The notes: generated by a model from the sequence alone, not told the origin. A stretch of DNA of 64,000 bases from an uncultured Dokdonia sp. (GCF_947496725.1 NZ_CANMDS010000006.1:140275-204274); one strand, 5' to 3'. Shown: positions 16,235-25,818, numbered from the stretch's first letter. Made by a program: numbers and translations.

Positions 16235-17488
16235 ATGGCTTATTTATTTACCTCAGAATCTGTTTCTGAAGGACACCCTGATAAAATTGCAGATCAAATT
16301 TCTGACGCACTTATCGATAACTTTCTTGCTTTTGACACGCAGTCTAAAGTTGCTTGCGAGACCCTAGTTACAACTGGGCAGGTAGTTCTTGCAGGAGAAG
16401 TAAAGTCTAATGCATACCTAGATGTTCAAAAAATTGCCCGTGAGACTATTAATAAGATAGGATACACAAAAGGTGAGTATATGTTTGACGGTAACTCTTG
16501 TGGTGTACTGTCTGCCATACACGAGCAGTCTGATGATATAAATCGTGGTGTAGACCGCGAGAGCAAAGAAGAGCAAGGTGCAGGAGACCAAGGTATGATG
16601 TTTGGCTATGCGACTAAGGAAACTGAAAACTATATGCCACTAGCTCTCGAGCTATCACATAGATTACTCATTGAACTAGGTAAACTACGCCGTGAGGATG
16701 ATGAGATTACCTACCTACGTCCAGATGCCAAAGCACAAGTTACTATTGAGTATAGTGATGATAACGTGCCGCAACGCATTGAAGCTATTGTGGTGTCTAC
16801 ACAGCACGACGACTTTGATGAAGATGAAGCAATGCTAGGTCGCATACGTGGTGACATACAAGACATTCTTATACCACGCGTAGTAGGAATGCTACCAGAA
16901 AATATCGCTGCGCTCTTTAATGATGATATTAAGTATCACATCAACCCAACGGGCAAGTTTGTGATAGGTGGACCTCACGGAGACACAGGTCTTACAGGTC
17001 GTAAAATTATAGTAGATACGTATGGTGGTAAAGGAGCTCACGGTGGTGGTGCTTTTTCTGGAAAAGACCCATCAAAGGTAGACCGCTCTGCAGCTTATGC
17101 AACGCGTCACATTGCAAAAAACTTAGTAGCTGCCGGAGTAGCAGATGAGATACTTGTACAAGTCTCTTATGCAATAGGTGTTGTTGAGCCTATGGGAATC
17201 TTTGTAGATACCTACGGTTCATCAAATGTATCGCTATCTGATGGTGAGATTGCTCAAAAGGTAACCGAACTTTTTGATATGAGACCAGCTGCAATAGAAA
17301 GCAGATTAAAACTGCGCTCTCCTATATACAGCGAGACTGCAGCATATGGACATATGGGACGTACAAACGAAGTGGTGACAAAAACTTTTGAAAGCTTTGA
17401 CGGCAAGAAAAAGGAAGTTGAAGTAGAACTCTTTACTTGGGAAAAACTAGATTATGTAGAGAAAGTAAAAGAAACTTTTAATCTATAA
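16235..17488 (+). CDS. metK: S-adenosylmethionine synthetase
   Basis: This 417-residue enzyme makes SAM from methionine and ATP. Present are [17 protein letters not shown] at the N-terminus, [12 protein letters not shown] (ATP-binding hexapeptide region), [20 protein letters not shown] and the P-loop-like [19 protein letters not shown]. Length and motif order are standard. It diverges from the riboswitch-controlled methionine genes, so precursor synthesis and SAM production sit back to back. An unusual leader ORF precedes it, and a strong terminator follows 24 bp after the stop. Confidence 0.97.
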   Translation: MAYLFTSESVSEGHPDKIADQISDALIDNFLAFDTQSKVACETLVTTGQVVLAGEVKSNAYLDVQKIARETINKIGYTKGEYMFDGNSCGVLSAIHEQSDDINRGVDRESKEEQGAGDQGMMFGYATKETENYMPLALELSHRLLIELGKLRREDDEITYLRPDAKAQVTIEYSDDNVPQRIEAIVVSTQHDDFDEDEAMLGRIRGDIQDILIPRVVGMLPENIAALFNDDIKYHINPTGKFVIGGPHGDTGLTGRKIIVDTYGGKGAHGGGAFSGKDPSKVDRSAAYATRHIAKNLVAAGVADEILVQVSYAIGVVEPMGIFVDTYGSSNVSLSDGEIAQKVTELFDMRPAAIESRLKLRSPIYSETAAYGHMGRTNEVVTKTFESFDGKKKEVEVELFTWEKLDYVEKVKETFNL

Positions 17489-17507
17489 TCTATCCGTATA
17501 GATAGTA

Positions 17508-17537
17508 AAAAAGGGAGCCTAGTGGCTCCCTTTTTTT
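17508..17537 (+). terminator. Intrinsic terminator after metK
   Basis: GGGAGCC-TAGT-GGCTCCC perfect stem followed by seven T and flanked by an A-run. Confidence 0.9.
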
Positions 17538-17606
17538 GTTTTGTATATTATCACTCATATGTGTTCAATGTGATTTCTCGACAGGCTCGAAATGATAAAA
17601 ATGTAG

Positions 17607-18149
17607 TTACTCAAATATGATTTTATCAACTTCGATCTCAAAATCTGTTGCGGCTTTTGTATTTGAAATTAGCCCTATACGTATAATATCTGCAAGATCT
17701 TCTTTATCGGGATGCCCTTCCAGAGGTTGCCCTAATCTGTAGGTGCCAAAATCTGCGAGATTATAGGTGACGGTTTTCCACTCCCCTTGAGTGATGGGTA
17801 GGTTTATTTTATAATTCGGCCTCCAGAATCTTTTATACTTATTGAGCGTGAGCCCAAAATCTTGCCCTGTGGATTTATATCGCACAGTCACGGTCGTATA
17901 ACTCGATAAATCATACGACTGGTAAGGAGTTCTCAAGGATGCAAAACCACCATTATTCTCAAGACTTACGCTTCCGCGAAAGATGATACTTTCCTTAGTT
18001 TGCTCAATACTACCCGTAGATAATCCTCCCATCACACCATCAAGCACGACAAACCAGTCACCACAAGTGTTGCAAGTAGTTCCAAAATCAAAAGAGAGCG
18101 GTGTCGTGTTCATAGTAGTTGTGATCAGTAAGGCTAAGAGATATTTCAT
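17607..18149 (-). CDS. CIA30-like (NDUFAF1-type) protein
   Basis: A short hydrophobic leader is followed by a CIA30 galactose-binding-like beta-sandwich: FDFGT, WFVVLDGVMGGLSTG, FRGSVSLENNGGFASLRT, VRYKSTGQDFGLTL, EWKTVTYNL and a final IRIGLISNTKAATDFEIEV. CIA30 proteins assist complex I assembly in mitochondria, but bacterial members often have other, unproven roles. It is 180 residues long. A perfect palindromic repeat lies 21 bp upstream of its start. Confidence 0.85.
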   Translation of the reverse strand: MKYLLALLITTTMNTTPLSFDFGTTCNTCGDWFVVLDGVMGGLSTGSIEQTKESIIFRGSVSLENNGGFASLRTPYQSYDLSSYTTVTVRYKSTGQDFGLTLNKYKRFWRPNYKINLPITQGEWKTVTYNLADFGTYRLGQPLEGHPDKEDLADIIRIGLISNTKAATDFEIEVDKIIFE

Positions 18150-18170
18150 AGCTTTTTTGTTTAAAGTTAC

Positions 18171-18184
18171 GCTTTCGCGAAAGC
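18171..18184. repeat. Palindrome GCTTTCGCGAAAGC, copy 5
   Basis: Extended 20-bp form, between CIA30 and TMEM175 genes. Confidence 0.9.
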
Positions 18185-18214
18185 GTAAACCTTATACTTA
18201 CCACATTTTTAACA

Positions 18215-18835
18215 CTACTCGGCAAGTGTCATTTTCTTCTTAAAACGACGATCAATAAGAAATTGAACAACAAAAAGAAAAACAAAAATCACTCGAGCAA
18301 ACATTGGGAACACCAGCGTACAGAGCGCGGCAAGAACCCAAATTATTAAAACATTTATAGCCCTTGCACGGTACCAGCGATACAGTACTCTGGTAAAACC
18401 TGTTTTCTTATTTTCTGAGTAATATACATAGCGCGTCATAATTAAGTTAAAAACACCTATAACCGCAAGATTGATACAGTAAAACATAAAAGGACCTGGG
18501 TAATCAAACCCATTTACGTACATCGCTGTTGAGAATGGAAGTAAGACGATGGTGAGCAAGAAAAATATATTAATCCACAGTAGCTTACCCGTTACCACAC
18601 TTACAAATTTCATTAACTTAATGTGACCTATCCAATATAATGCACTCACTAAAAAACTCACCACTAGACCTATGAAATCTGGTATTCTGTTAGCAAGAAC
18701 GGCTCCAAAAGACAACTTATTAAGTGTTGCAATACTAGGGACACCCACCTCGAGAATAAGCAGTGTCATTACGATAGAAAATACAGCGTCTGAGAAGTTG
18801 ATTACCCGTGTTTTATCATAAGTTTCTTGTATCAT
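18215..18835 (-). CDS. TMEM175-family potassium channel-like protein (DUF1211)
   Basis: The N-terminus RVINFSDAVFSIVMTLLILEV carries the FSDAVF hallmark of bacterial TMEM175 channels. About six membrane segments follow within 206 residues, the usual size of a prokaryotic protomer. The C-terminal tail is basic (DRRFKKKM). It probably forms a K+ leak channel in the inner membrane. It is separated from the upstream outer-membrane gene by a terminator, so it is transcribed alone or with the CIA30 gene 65 bp downstream. Confidence 0.85.
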   Translation of the reverse strand: MIQETYDKTRVINFSDAVFSIVMTLLILEVGVPSIATLNKLSFGAVLANRIPDFIGLVVSFLVSALYWIGHIKLMKFVSVVTGKLLWINIFFLLTIVLLPFSTAMYVNGFDYPGPFMFYCINLAVIGVFNLIMTRYVYYSENKKTGFTRVLYRWYRARAINVLIIWVLAALCTLVFPMFARVIFVFLFVVQFLIDRRFKKKMTLAE

Positions 18836-18859
18836 TTTTCTAAAGTAATTAAAAAAAGT

Positions 18860-18892
18860 AAAAGCGACCTCATAAAGAATGAAGTCGCTTTT
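18860..18892 (-). terminator. Terminator after the outer-membrane barrel gene
   Basis: AAAAGCGAC / GTCGCTTTT stem with extra TCA/TGA pairing in the loop; on the minus strand it is followed by ACTTTTTTTAA. Confidence 0.75.
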
Positions 18893-18915
18893 AAAAAGTG
18901 TTTCTTGTAGATATA

Positions 18916-21681
18916 CTACAAACTATACTGTACTGTGAACATTACAATACGAGGCTGCACAAAATACTCTGTATTTGAGATGGTAAAATCATTTACACTA
19001 TTTGTACTTATCACATCTACATCTAGCAAGTTTGTGGCCTGTATTCTAAACTCCCACTTACTTTCTGGTTTTTTATAGTACAGATTTGCTTCTAAGAAAG
19101 AATATCTGTTTTCTATCTCTGTACTATCGTCATTATCGTCATAGTTGTACAAGCTCCAGTCTGCAGAAATTGTAAATCCTTTTCCAAAACTCCACTCTGC
19201 ATTTGCAAAGGGTCTATTTGTAAAGAAAGTTCTATCTGTCACCCCGTTATCTGAGTTTGTGCTCGTAAAGTTATATCCTATTTCAAAATTGGGACCTTCT
19301 TTAAAATTAGTCTCTGCACTCGTTGTATAGTTCTGGGTTAAGTTTTTTGTATTACGGTCTTCTGTATTTACAATGTTATTGAGATCACTGTAGCTACCTC
19401 TTGCACTCGCATTAAACTTCCACTTTTTAAAGCGTTTTGAGAAGCGGGCATTTGCACTTACCGTTTGGTCTGCAAAATTTGTATTATTTACAGGTCTTGA
19501 TATTCTGTTTATACCTATAAAGTCACCGGCTGTCTTAATAGGATCTACACGACGGCTATAATTAACACCCCCAAAAAGACTCGTAAAGTTGAACATACTG
19601 AAGCTAAAGTAATTTAAACTCACGTCGTGATAGATGGCATTTTCTATATCTCGATTCCCTCTAAAGAGGCTGTTGTAGTTATTAAACAACAAGCCTTCGG
19701 CAAAGTTATTTACGTCTGTATACTGGGCAGTCATCTGGTAATTAAAACGTAGGCTTTTACCTTGAGAAAACTCAACTACAGTATATAAATCTGGTAGCAC
19801 CATCCACTCACTATCTTCTGTTGTGCTCCCTAGTTGTGTACTTTTAGTAGTATAATTATGTAGTGTAAGCCCTGGTGTGATTGTAAATATGCCAGTCTTT
19901 ATTTTATAATGAAGACCTAAAAACACATCGCTAAAATTAAAACGCACATCATTACCTATAGGTGTACCATCTTCTGTCTCGTTGAAATCTTGACTGCTAC
20001 CATTTTCTAAAATTTCAAATAAGTTAGAATTAAAGTCTTGACGACTCAAAGTGGTTCCTAGTGTAAAGTTGAGATTACTCTTATTATTAAGAACATAGTA
20101 GTAATCTATCTTTGCGTCAAGCTTGTTTGAGATGACGCTTTTATTTTGATTAATATCAAAAAGCCCGTCTGCTCCTGCTGTAAAATCTATGGCCTCAAAA
20201 GGATTATCTGGATCATCTGGGTTAGGAGACGTAAAAGGCTCTTGAGATAATAACGCACTATAAAATGGATTTTCATCCTGATATAAATGCTGGAAGGTAC
20301 CAGAGAATATGTTATTCTCATCTAGCGTATAATAAACGTTTGCATTTTGATTTATAGAAAATGGTTCATTCTCCTTATTCTGGTCTACAATGTCTGTAGT
20401 GGTCTCTCCATCTTGCGTAATAATACTTGCGCCATCAGAAAATTCTGTTTGTTTTGACTTTTTAAGCAGTACATCATAATCTACCTGCAGGCTCGCATTA
20501 GGCTTAAATTTTGAGCTTAGTTTTGCCATACCCAGCTGGTTGCGCTGGTCTGTCACTTCATTAAAACCTTGAGTAAACCCTTGATTGATAAATGTGTTGA
20601 GAGAGTTATTTACAAAATTGGTTTTATTATCGCTTAGTAGCGCAAAGCCGCTAAGGTCCCACTTAGGTGAGGCTGCATAGGTAAAGTTTGCTGCTACAAA
20701 ATTAGACTCAATCTCATTTGCTCTATTATTTTGAGTAGTCAAAAAGCCTAACCCGCTATCGCTTACATTAAATCCAGTACCACCTCGTCTATTAAAACCT
20801 CTAAAACCGCCTGTAAAGTTGAAATAATCACGAAAAGTAAAAGGAACATCTCCCGTATTATTAAAGTTAGATATAACATTAATACTCCCCTTAGGGCTGT
20901 AATAAAACAGTTTTGCCTTACCCAGATAGCGCGTCTTCTCACCATCTCCTAGACCGGCAGTCACATCACCAAACCAAAAATTAGTCTTTCCTTCTTTAAG
21001 TCTTAAGTTTATCGCGACATTATCTTGGTCATTACCCAAACCTCGCATCTGGTCTACTTCATTATAATTTTTAAGTACTTCTACTTTTTTGAGTGCATCT
21101 GCAGGTATATTTTTTGTTGCTAGCTTAGAGTCTCCGTCAAAAAACTCCTTCCCTTCTATCATCACTTTGCTCACAACCTGTCCTTCTACCTCAATCTCAC
21201 CATCATCATTTACCTCAACACCCGGTAATTTTTTAAGTACATCGCCTAGCTTGCGTTCTGTACCATTTGTAAAACTGTCTGTATTATAAACAATGGTATC
21301 GCCTTTTATAGTAACCGGCATCTCATAGACAAGCTCTACATTATCAAGCTGATTTGGGTCCTCTTTAAGTACAAAATCTTTAACTACCTCATCTGCATCT
21401 TGGGCAGGTGTAAACTCTTCTAGTATAGACTGTAATCCCAAGTAACTAACTTTAAGATCATAAGTAACACCCGTAGCAAGATCCAGCTTATATCTACCAG
21501 ATTGATCTGTAATACCGTAAGACTCTAAGGTACCTTCAGCTTTGTTTGTAGCAATAATATTTGCTAGCTCAAGCGGGTTCCCTATGCTGTCTTTAACCAC
21601 ACCTTTAAGTGTCATACTTTGGGCAAAAATAATACTGGGCAATGCAAGCAGCACTGCCAAAAGAAGTTGGGTATTTTTCAT
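18916..21681 (-). CDS. Outer-membrane beta-barrel protein with CarboxypepD_reg-like domain (TonB-receptor-like)
   Basis: The 921-residue protein starts with a signal peptide (MKNTQLLLAVLLALPSIIFA), then a CarboxypepD_reg-like domain (LKGVVKDSIGNPLELANI), a plug-like section (GDTIVYNTDSF, KLPGVEVNDDGEIEV, EGKEFFDGD, VEVLKNYNEVDQM) and a long Asn/aromatic-rich beta-barrel ending in VQYSL. This is the outer membrane beta-barrel family common beside GLPGLI genes; I see no obvious TonB box. An ORF start at 21711 adds ten unlikely residues. It is last in the coiled-coil/GLPGLI/GLPGLI/barrel operon, so it probably works with those secreted proteins. Substrate unknown. Confidence 0.88.
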   Translation of the reverse strand: MKNTQLLLAVLLALPSIIFAQSMTLKGVVKDSIGNPLELANIIATNKAEGTLESYGITDQSGRYKLDLATGVTYDLKVSYLGLQSILEEFTPAQDADEVVKDFVLKEDPNQLDNVELVYEMPVTIKGDTIVYNTDSFTNGTERKLGDVLKKLPGVEVNDDGEIEVEGQVVSKVMIEGKEFFDGDSKLATKNIPADALKKVEVLKNYNEVDQMRGLGNDQDNVAINLRLKEGKTNFWFGDVTAGLGDGEKTRYLGKAKLFYYSPKGSINVISNFNNTGDVPFTFRDYFNFTGGFRGFNRRGGTGFNVSDSGLGFLTTQNNRANEIESNFVAANFTYAASPKWDLSGFALLSDNKTNFVNNSLNTFINQGFTQGFNEVTDQRNQLGMAKLSSKFKPNASLQVDYDVLLKKSKQTEFSDGASIITQDGETTTDIVDQNKENEPFSINQNANVYYTLDENNIFSGTFQHLYQDENPFYSALLSQEPFTSPNPDDPDNPFEAIDFTAGADGLFDINQNKSVISNKLDAKIDYYYVLNNKSNLNFTLGTTLSRQDFNSNLFEILENGSSQDFNETEDGTPIGNDVRFNFSDVFLGLHYKIKTGIFTITPGLTLHNYTTKSTQLGSTTEDSEWMVLPDLYTVVEFSQGKSLRFNYQMTAQYTDVNNFAEGLLFNNYNSLFRGNRDIENAIYHDVSLNYFSFSMFNFTSLFGGVNYSRRVDPIKTAGDFIGINRISRPVNNTNFADQTVSANARFSKRFKKWKFNASARGSYSDLNNIVNTEDRNTKNLTQNYTTSAETNFKEGPNFEIGYNFTSTNSDNGVTDRTFFTNRPFANAEWSFGKGFTISADWSLYNYDDNDDSTEIENRYSFLEANLYYKKPESKWEFRIQATNLLDVDVISTNSVNDFTISNTEYFVQPRIVMFTVQYSL

Positions 21682-21762
21682 CTTTGGATTGGTTGTTTTT
21701 TTACACCTCAACGTCCAGCAATTAAGGGTCGTCGTGTATAAAATAATTATGAATGTTAGTCC

Positions 21763-21814
21763 TACGCTTTCGTACTTCGGCAGGCTTTGTATAGACTACA
21801 GCAAACTGAAAGCG
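21763..21814. repeat. Interrupted palindrome repeat, copy A
   Basis: It starts TACGCTTTCG and ends TGAAAGCG, the two halves of the common palindrome, with about 35 bp between them (CTTCGGCAGGCT then an ACT(A)CAG...CTGA part). It is clearly similar to 30723-30776. It lies between the barrel and GLPGLI genes. Confidence 0.65.
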
Positions 21815-21826
21815 ATGATATCCTTT

Positions 21827-22702
21827 CTAAAATCTGCCGCCGCCTTGACCACGTCTTCCTCCTCTGCCGAAACGCTCTGCCATTTCTTTTCCTTTTTCTT
21901 CAAGGATTTTTGTGTACTCCTCGCGGCTTACTTCCTTACCTTTTACAGGAGCCTCAATAGTTACAGGCTCTTTTGGGTTTAACACCACCTTTGTGCATAA
22001 AATAGTGGTATTACTTGTGCTTAACTCTAGTATTAAACCTGGTAACCCGCCAAACTCGTCTGGGCCGTGACTTGCAGGAATCATAGGTGTGTACCAAGCT
22101 ACGATTTCTTCAGTCTTAGGCTCCTCTTCGGCAACGGTTCCTCCAGCCTTTTTTATAGAGTCATTTTTTTCTTGCAACTCTCTTGCTCTTCTCCCCATTC
22201 TAGACCACAGGTTAGTCTCAAGGCTGCGCGTTGCAACTGCCTTAAAAACGGGATACTGCCCTATCATCTTACTTTCTTTTACAAGCTCCCAGTTAAGGTT
22301 ATTTAAGGTGTCTTTTACAAGAAAAGTTTTACCCATCATATCATTCTCACGTGCATAGTCATTACTTGCACGATTAGAATAAATACCTCCTTGTGTAAAA
22401 CCACCGCCAAAACCACGGCCTCCTCCACCTTGTCCTGGAGTTTCTAACTTTGCCTCTTCCTTATAAAAAGACTCATCTTTTGTAAAGCTTAGTGTATATT
22501 CTTTTTCTAAGAAGCGCTTCATACGCTCCATCATTTGCTTTTTCTGAGCTTCGCTCATTTGCTGACCACGACGTCCAAAATTAGACATATCTACCGTGCG
22601 TTTGCTCTGGTAAGTAGCCATCCCAGTAATCTCCTGGGCAGTAACCACTGCCGAAAAAAGGAATGTGCAAATCATTAAAAAAGAAAAGGTAGCTTTACTC
22701 AT
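21827..22702 (-). CDS. GLPGLI family secreted protein, Gly/Arg-rich
   Basis: A signal peptide (MSKATFSFLMICTFLFSAVVTAQ) is followed by ITGMATYQSKRTVDM and a Gln/Lys/Met-rich helix. A Gly/Phe-rich insert comes next (GGGGRGFGGGFTQGG), then MGKTFLVKDTLNNLNWELV, IAWYTPMIP-type VAWYTPMIPASHGPD and the family signature FGGLPGLILELS. The 291-residue protein ends in an Arg/Gly tail (RFGRGGRRGQGGGRF). GLPGLI proteins are known only from Bacteroidetes and have no assigned function. It is paralogous to the next upstream gene (65-bp gap) and precedes an outer-membrane barrel gene. Confidence 0.9.
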   Translation of the reverse strand: MSKATFSFLMICTFLFSAVVTAQEITGMATYQSKRTVDMSNFGRRGQQMSEAQKKQMMERMKRFLEKEYTLSFTKDESFYKEEAKLETPGQGGGGRGFGGGFTQGGIYSNRASNDYARENDMMGKTFLVKDTLNNLNWELVKESKMIGQYPVFKAVATRSLETNLWSRMGRRARELQEKNDSIKKAGGTVAEEEPKTEEIVAWYTPMIPASHGPDEFGGLPGLILELSTSNTTILCTKVVLNPKEPVTIEAPVKGKEVSREEYTKILEEKGKEMAERFGRGGRRGQGGGRF

Positions 22703-22767
22703 AACATCTGTGTTTAAAATTTTAGACTATAAAGCTAGCTAATAGTTTAATACGGGTTAAAAATTAT

Positions 22768-23595
22768 TTATCCCTGTATCTCAATACTGATGTGATTACC
22801 TCCTTTTTTACCTTTGGTTTGGTAACGCTCCATCATCTCTTTTGCTTTTGCTGTAGAAATTTCTTCATACTCATCTGCACTTACTTTTTTACCTTTTGTA
22901 GGTGGTATTATATTAAGTTTTTCGCTTGGATTGAGCACTACCTTTGTACACATCATAGCCATCTGACCGTCATTTACTTCGAGTATAAGTCCTGGCAATC
23001 CCCAGAAACGATCTGGCCCTTGCTGCACAGGTATGTCTAGCGTGTACCAGGCTGTTGTGACTTTTGTTTCTTTTGTTGGGGCAGTTTCTTCTCCATTAAC
23101 CATATTAATAGTCTCCTTCTCTTCTGTAAGTGTCGCTTTAAAACAGGTGTATTGCCCTATATTTTTAATCTCTTTCTCAAGTTTCCACTCAGGCTTTTTT
23201 AAGCTGTCTTCTATAAGGAAGTCTTTTCCCATTAAATTGGTCTTATTTGTAAAGCTTTGCTCTTCTATATTATTAAACAGCTCATCATTACTAGTAGATA
23301 CTTGAATTTGTATCCCGCTACTTGAAGGCGCTTGTGGCTTGTCTAATGTTGCATTTTCTTTCCACAAAGACTTTTTACCATCAAAGGTGAGTGTGTATTC
23401 TTTTTGAAACTGCTTGCGTAGCTGCTCTTGTAAGGTCTTCTGTATATCGCTTGTAATACCCGAAGTGCTATCCATCTTCATTTCTATATGACGTTGCGTT
23501 TGGTATGTTGCCACTCCAGATACTTGTTGTGAGTACGCTTTCGCGAAAGCGCAAACCATCACAAGCGCTAGTAAAGTTTTGGTTATAGATTTCAT
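22768..23595 (-). CDS. GLPGLI family secreted protein
   Basis: This 275-residue paralogue of the downstream GLPGLI gene has a signal peptide ending near AKAYSQ, then VSGVATYQTQRHIEMKMD, a charged helix, LMGKDFLIEDSLKKPEWKL, TTAWYTLDIPVQQGPD and the WGLPGLILEV signature. It lacks the Gly/Arg-rich insert and tail of its sister. A perfect GCTTTCGCGAAAGC copy encodes AFAKA within the signal peptide region. It lies 10 bp after the coiled-coil gene and is co-transcribed with it. Confidence 0.9.
   Translation of the reverse strand: MKSITKTLLALVMVCAFAKAYSQQVSGVATYQTQRHIEMKMDSTSGITSDIQKTLQEQLRKQFQKEYTLTFDGKKSLWKENATLDKPQAPSSSGIQIQVSTSNDELFNNIEEQSFTNKTNLMGKDFLIEDSLKKPEWKLEKEIKNIGQYTCFKATLTEEKETINMVNGEETAPTKETKVTTAWYTLDIPVQQGPDRFWGLPGLILEVNDGQMAMMCTKVVLNPSEKLNIIPPTKGKKVSADEYEEISTAKAKEMMERYQTKGKKGGNHISIEIQG
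23537..23550. repeat. Palindrome GCTTTCGCGAAAGC, copy 6
   Basis: Perfect copy inside a GLPGLI signal peptide; read as AFAKA. Confidence 0.9.
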
Positions 23596-23605
23596 AGTTT
23601 TTATG

Positions 23606-24079
23606 TTATTTGTTATTCTTTTTATTTTGTTGCTCTAGCTTTTCAAGCCTAGATTTTAGTTCTAAAAAGGATGGGCTTTTTTCAAATATGCGTGCCGCTT
23701 CTGAAAGTTTTCTCTCAATGTTACTTAAGTCCTTCTTAGTGAGCCCGGCGAGTGAGGCCTGATCATCTTCATCTAGATTTATGGTAAATTTTATTTTTTT
23801 TGTGACCTTAGCATTCAGACTATCTAGAGTAACATCTTCTTTTTCGAGAGTGTAACTTATTTTCTGACTTACCTCTTCCATCTTAGTCTGTAATTTTACA
23901 ATATCTGACTTTGAAAAGAACTCATTGCGTTCTACATCTTCAAGCTTTTCAGAAAGAACTGTGAGCGCCTCTTTTAGTTCTTCTTTAAATTCTTGAGACA
24001 CTTCGAGCTTCAACTCTTTTTCTTGAGCAAAGGAAATACTCGTTAGTAATGTTAGAATAATTGTGATGATCGTTTTCAT
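23606..24079 (-). CDS. Secreted coiled-coil protein, unknown
   Basis: A 157-residue protein with a short signal peptide (MKTIITIILTLLTSISFAQ) and an almost entirely charged helical body: KEELKEALTVLSEKLEDVE, heptad-like Leu/Val spacing and a C-terminal LELKSRLEKLEQQNKKNNK. No family recognised. It is first gene of the GLPGLI operon and divergent from the histidine kinase gene, sharing the 134-bp region with the phased GTTAA repeats. A periplasmic chaperone or scaffold role would be speculation. Confidence 0.75.
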   Translation of the reverse strand: MKTIITIILTLLTSISFAQEKELKLEVSQEFKEELKEALTVLSEKLEDVERNEFFSKSDIVKLQTKMEEVSQKISYTLEKEDVTLDSLNAKVTKKIKFTINLDEDDQASLAGLTKKDLSNIERKLSEAARIFEKSPSFLELKSRLEKLEQQNKKNNK

Positions 24080-24148
24080 AATAGATTGATTTTAAAATGT
24101 TTGTTGTATTGAACAGTACAAATATGGAGAACATCTTTGGCTATTTGA

Positions 24149-24197
24149 GTTAACAAGCGTTAACGAGTGTTAAGCGATTTGGTAACAGCTAGTTAAC
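24149..24197. promoter_or_regulatory. Phased GTTAA direct repeats (putative response-regulator operator)
   Basis: GTTAAC, GTTAAC, GTTAAG, GGTAAC and GTTAAC start at 24149, 24159, 24169, 24181 and 24192: spacings 10, 10, 12, 11 bp, so all fall on about one face of the helix. OmpR/PhoB-family regulators bind tandem direct repeats with this spacing. The array ends 4 bp before the -7 box of the kinase gene. Confidence 0.6.
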
Positions 24198-24201
24198 CCA
24201 C

Positions 24202-24209
24202 TACATTTG
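24202..24209 (+). promoter_or_regulatory. -7 box for the histidine kinase gene
   Basis: TACATTTG matches TAnnTTTG. Only 4 nt separate it from the ATG, suggesting a leaderless or nearly leaderless mRNA. Confidence 0.6.
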
Positions 24210-24213
24210 AACT

Positions 24214-25818
24214 ATGCAAGAAAGACATTATAAAACCATATTGTACTTTATAAGCGCCGTCATAATATGCACACTCGCAGTGCAGATTTACTGGAATTAT
24301 AAAAATTATGAGGTGGGAAAAGCACAGCTCAAACGTGATATGCAAACCAGTATTGATAATGCTGTAAGCGCTTATTATGAAGGTATCACGGCTTCTAACA
24401 CTATAGGATTTCTGGGAGACGATCAAAATCTAGATTTATTTTTTAAATCAGATAAAATGCAGAATCTAGGTAAGCGTGTAGACAGTGGTCTTACTATAAA
24501 TAGTATTAAAATAGAAGAGACTAATAATGATGATAACATTATAGTGGAAGGTGCAAGCCCAACAGAACTAGACAGCATTTTTGCAAGTCGTGTTGTTAAG
24601 GTAGATACCACATATGCTCAAGAATTTAAACGCAACTCACCTACATCGAGCAGTCATACTACTTTTAAAGTTTTTGGCGAAAGTGAGAAAGCAGTAGAAG
24701 TACTTTCAAAAAGAATAAAAAACAACCTACTTACCTCACAACAGGTAATAGACTCTTCACAAACAGCATTACCAGATAGACTTGAAGCACTTACAGACCT
24801 TACAACGAGTATAGTTTTATCATTTAAAGATGATAAGATAAACGTGCCTACCCTAGATAGCCTTATTAACCTAGAGCTTACGCGAAAAAACCTCAACAAC
24901 ACACAATATACTATTGCTTACAACGCAACAGAAAGTGATACCATACATACACTCAATAATCACGATCTTGCTATCGTCTCTACCTCAAATTTGCTCCCCA
25001 AGAAGAGTAGCCTAGCCGTAGGTTTTAAAAATGTAGCCAGTATCGTTTTACAACGTAATTTACTAGGGATGCTCCTCTCCCTACTACTAGTAGGTGCTGT
25101 AATAGCTAGTTTACTCTATCTCCTCAAAATTATACAAGAGCAAAAACAACTTGCCGAGATTAAAAATGACTTTATAAGCAACATCACCCACGAGTTTAAA
25201 ACCCCCATAGCCACCATAGGTGTAGCTATAGAGAGTATACAACACTTTAATGAGGCAGACAGTAAAGAGAAAACAAAAAAGTATCTTGAGATGTCATCAC
25301 AGCAAGTATCAAAACTCAACACGATGGTTGAGAAGCTACTTGAGACCGCCACATTAGACAGCGAAGCTTTAGAACTTAATAAACAAGAGGCTAACCTCGC
25401 TGAGCTACTTGAGCACATCACACAATCACATCAAGAAACCACAAATGGCAAGACACTAACCTTTACCACCCAAGACAGAAATACAAGTGCATCTATAGAT
25501 GTTTTTCACCTAGAAAACGCGCTAGATAATATTATAGATAACGCCATAAAATATGGCGGAGATACCATAGAAATAGCCCTTAACAGCACAAAAGAAAATA
25601 TACAAATCACCATCGCAGACGGTGGTAACAAGCTTACAAAACAACAAGCTCAACACATTTTTGATAAGTTTTACAGAGTACCAAAGGGAAATAAGCACGA
25701 CGTAAAAGGTTTTGGTATAGGTCTCTACTATACAAAGACCATTATAGAAAAACACAGTGGTAATATCACCGTACAAACTCAACCTACCACTTTTAAAATC
25801 ACACTGCCTTATGTCTAA
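24214..25818 (+). CDS. Sensor histidine kinase (RprX-like)
   Basis: This 534-residue membrane kinase has a first membrane helix at about residues 7-25, a periplasmic sensor region of about 250 residues without a recognisable domain, and a second helix near 284-306. HisKA follows with phospho-acceptor His326 in FISNITHEFKTPIA, then the ATPase domain with the N box NIIDNAIKYGG and the G box GFGIGLYYTKTI. The layout resembles Bacteroides RprX; the gene name is not assigned. It overlaps its response regulator by 8 bp. It diverges from the GLPGLI operon, whose products it may sense or control. Confidence 0.92.
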   Translation: MQERHYKTILYFISAVIICTLAVQIYWNYKNYEVGKAQLKRDMQTSIDNAVSAYYEGITASNTIGFLGDDQNLDLFFKSDKMQNLGKRVDSGLTINSIKIEETNNDDNIIVEGASPTELDSIFASRVVKVDTTYAQEFKRNSPTSSSHTTFKVFGESEKAVEVLSKRIKNNLLTSQQVIDSSQTALPDRLEALTDLTTSIVLSFKDDKINVPTLDSLINLELTRKNLNNTQYTIAYNATESDTIHTLNNHDLAIVSTSNLLPKKSSLAVGFKNVASIVLQRNLLGMLLSLLLVGAVIASLLYLLKIIQEQKQLAEIKNDFISNITHEFKTPIATIGVAIESIQHFNEADSKEKTKKYLEMSSQQVSKLNTMVEKLLETATLDSEALELNKQEANLAELLEHITQSHQETTNGKTLTFTTQDRNTSASIDVFHLENALDNIIDNAIKYGGDTIEIALNSTKENIQITIADGGNKLTKQQAQHIFDKFYRVPKGNKHDVKGFGIGLYYTKTIIEKHSGNITVQTQPTTFKITLPYV

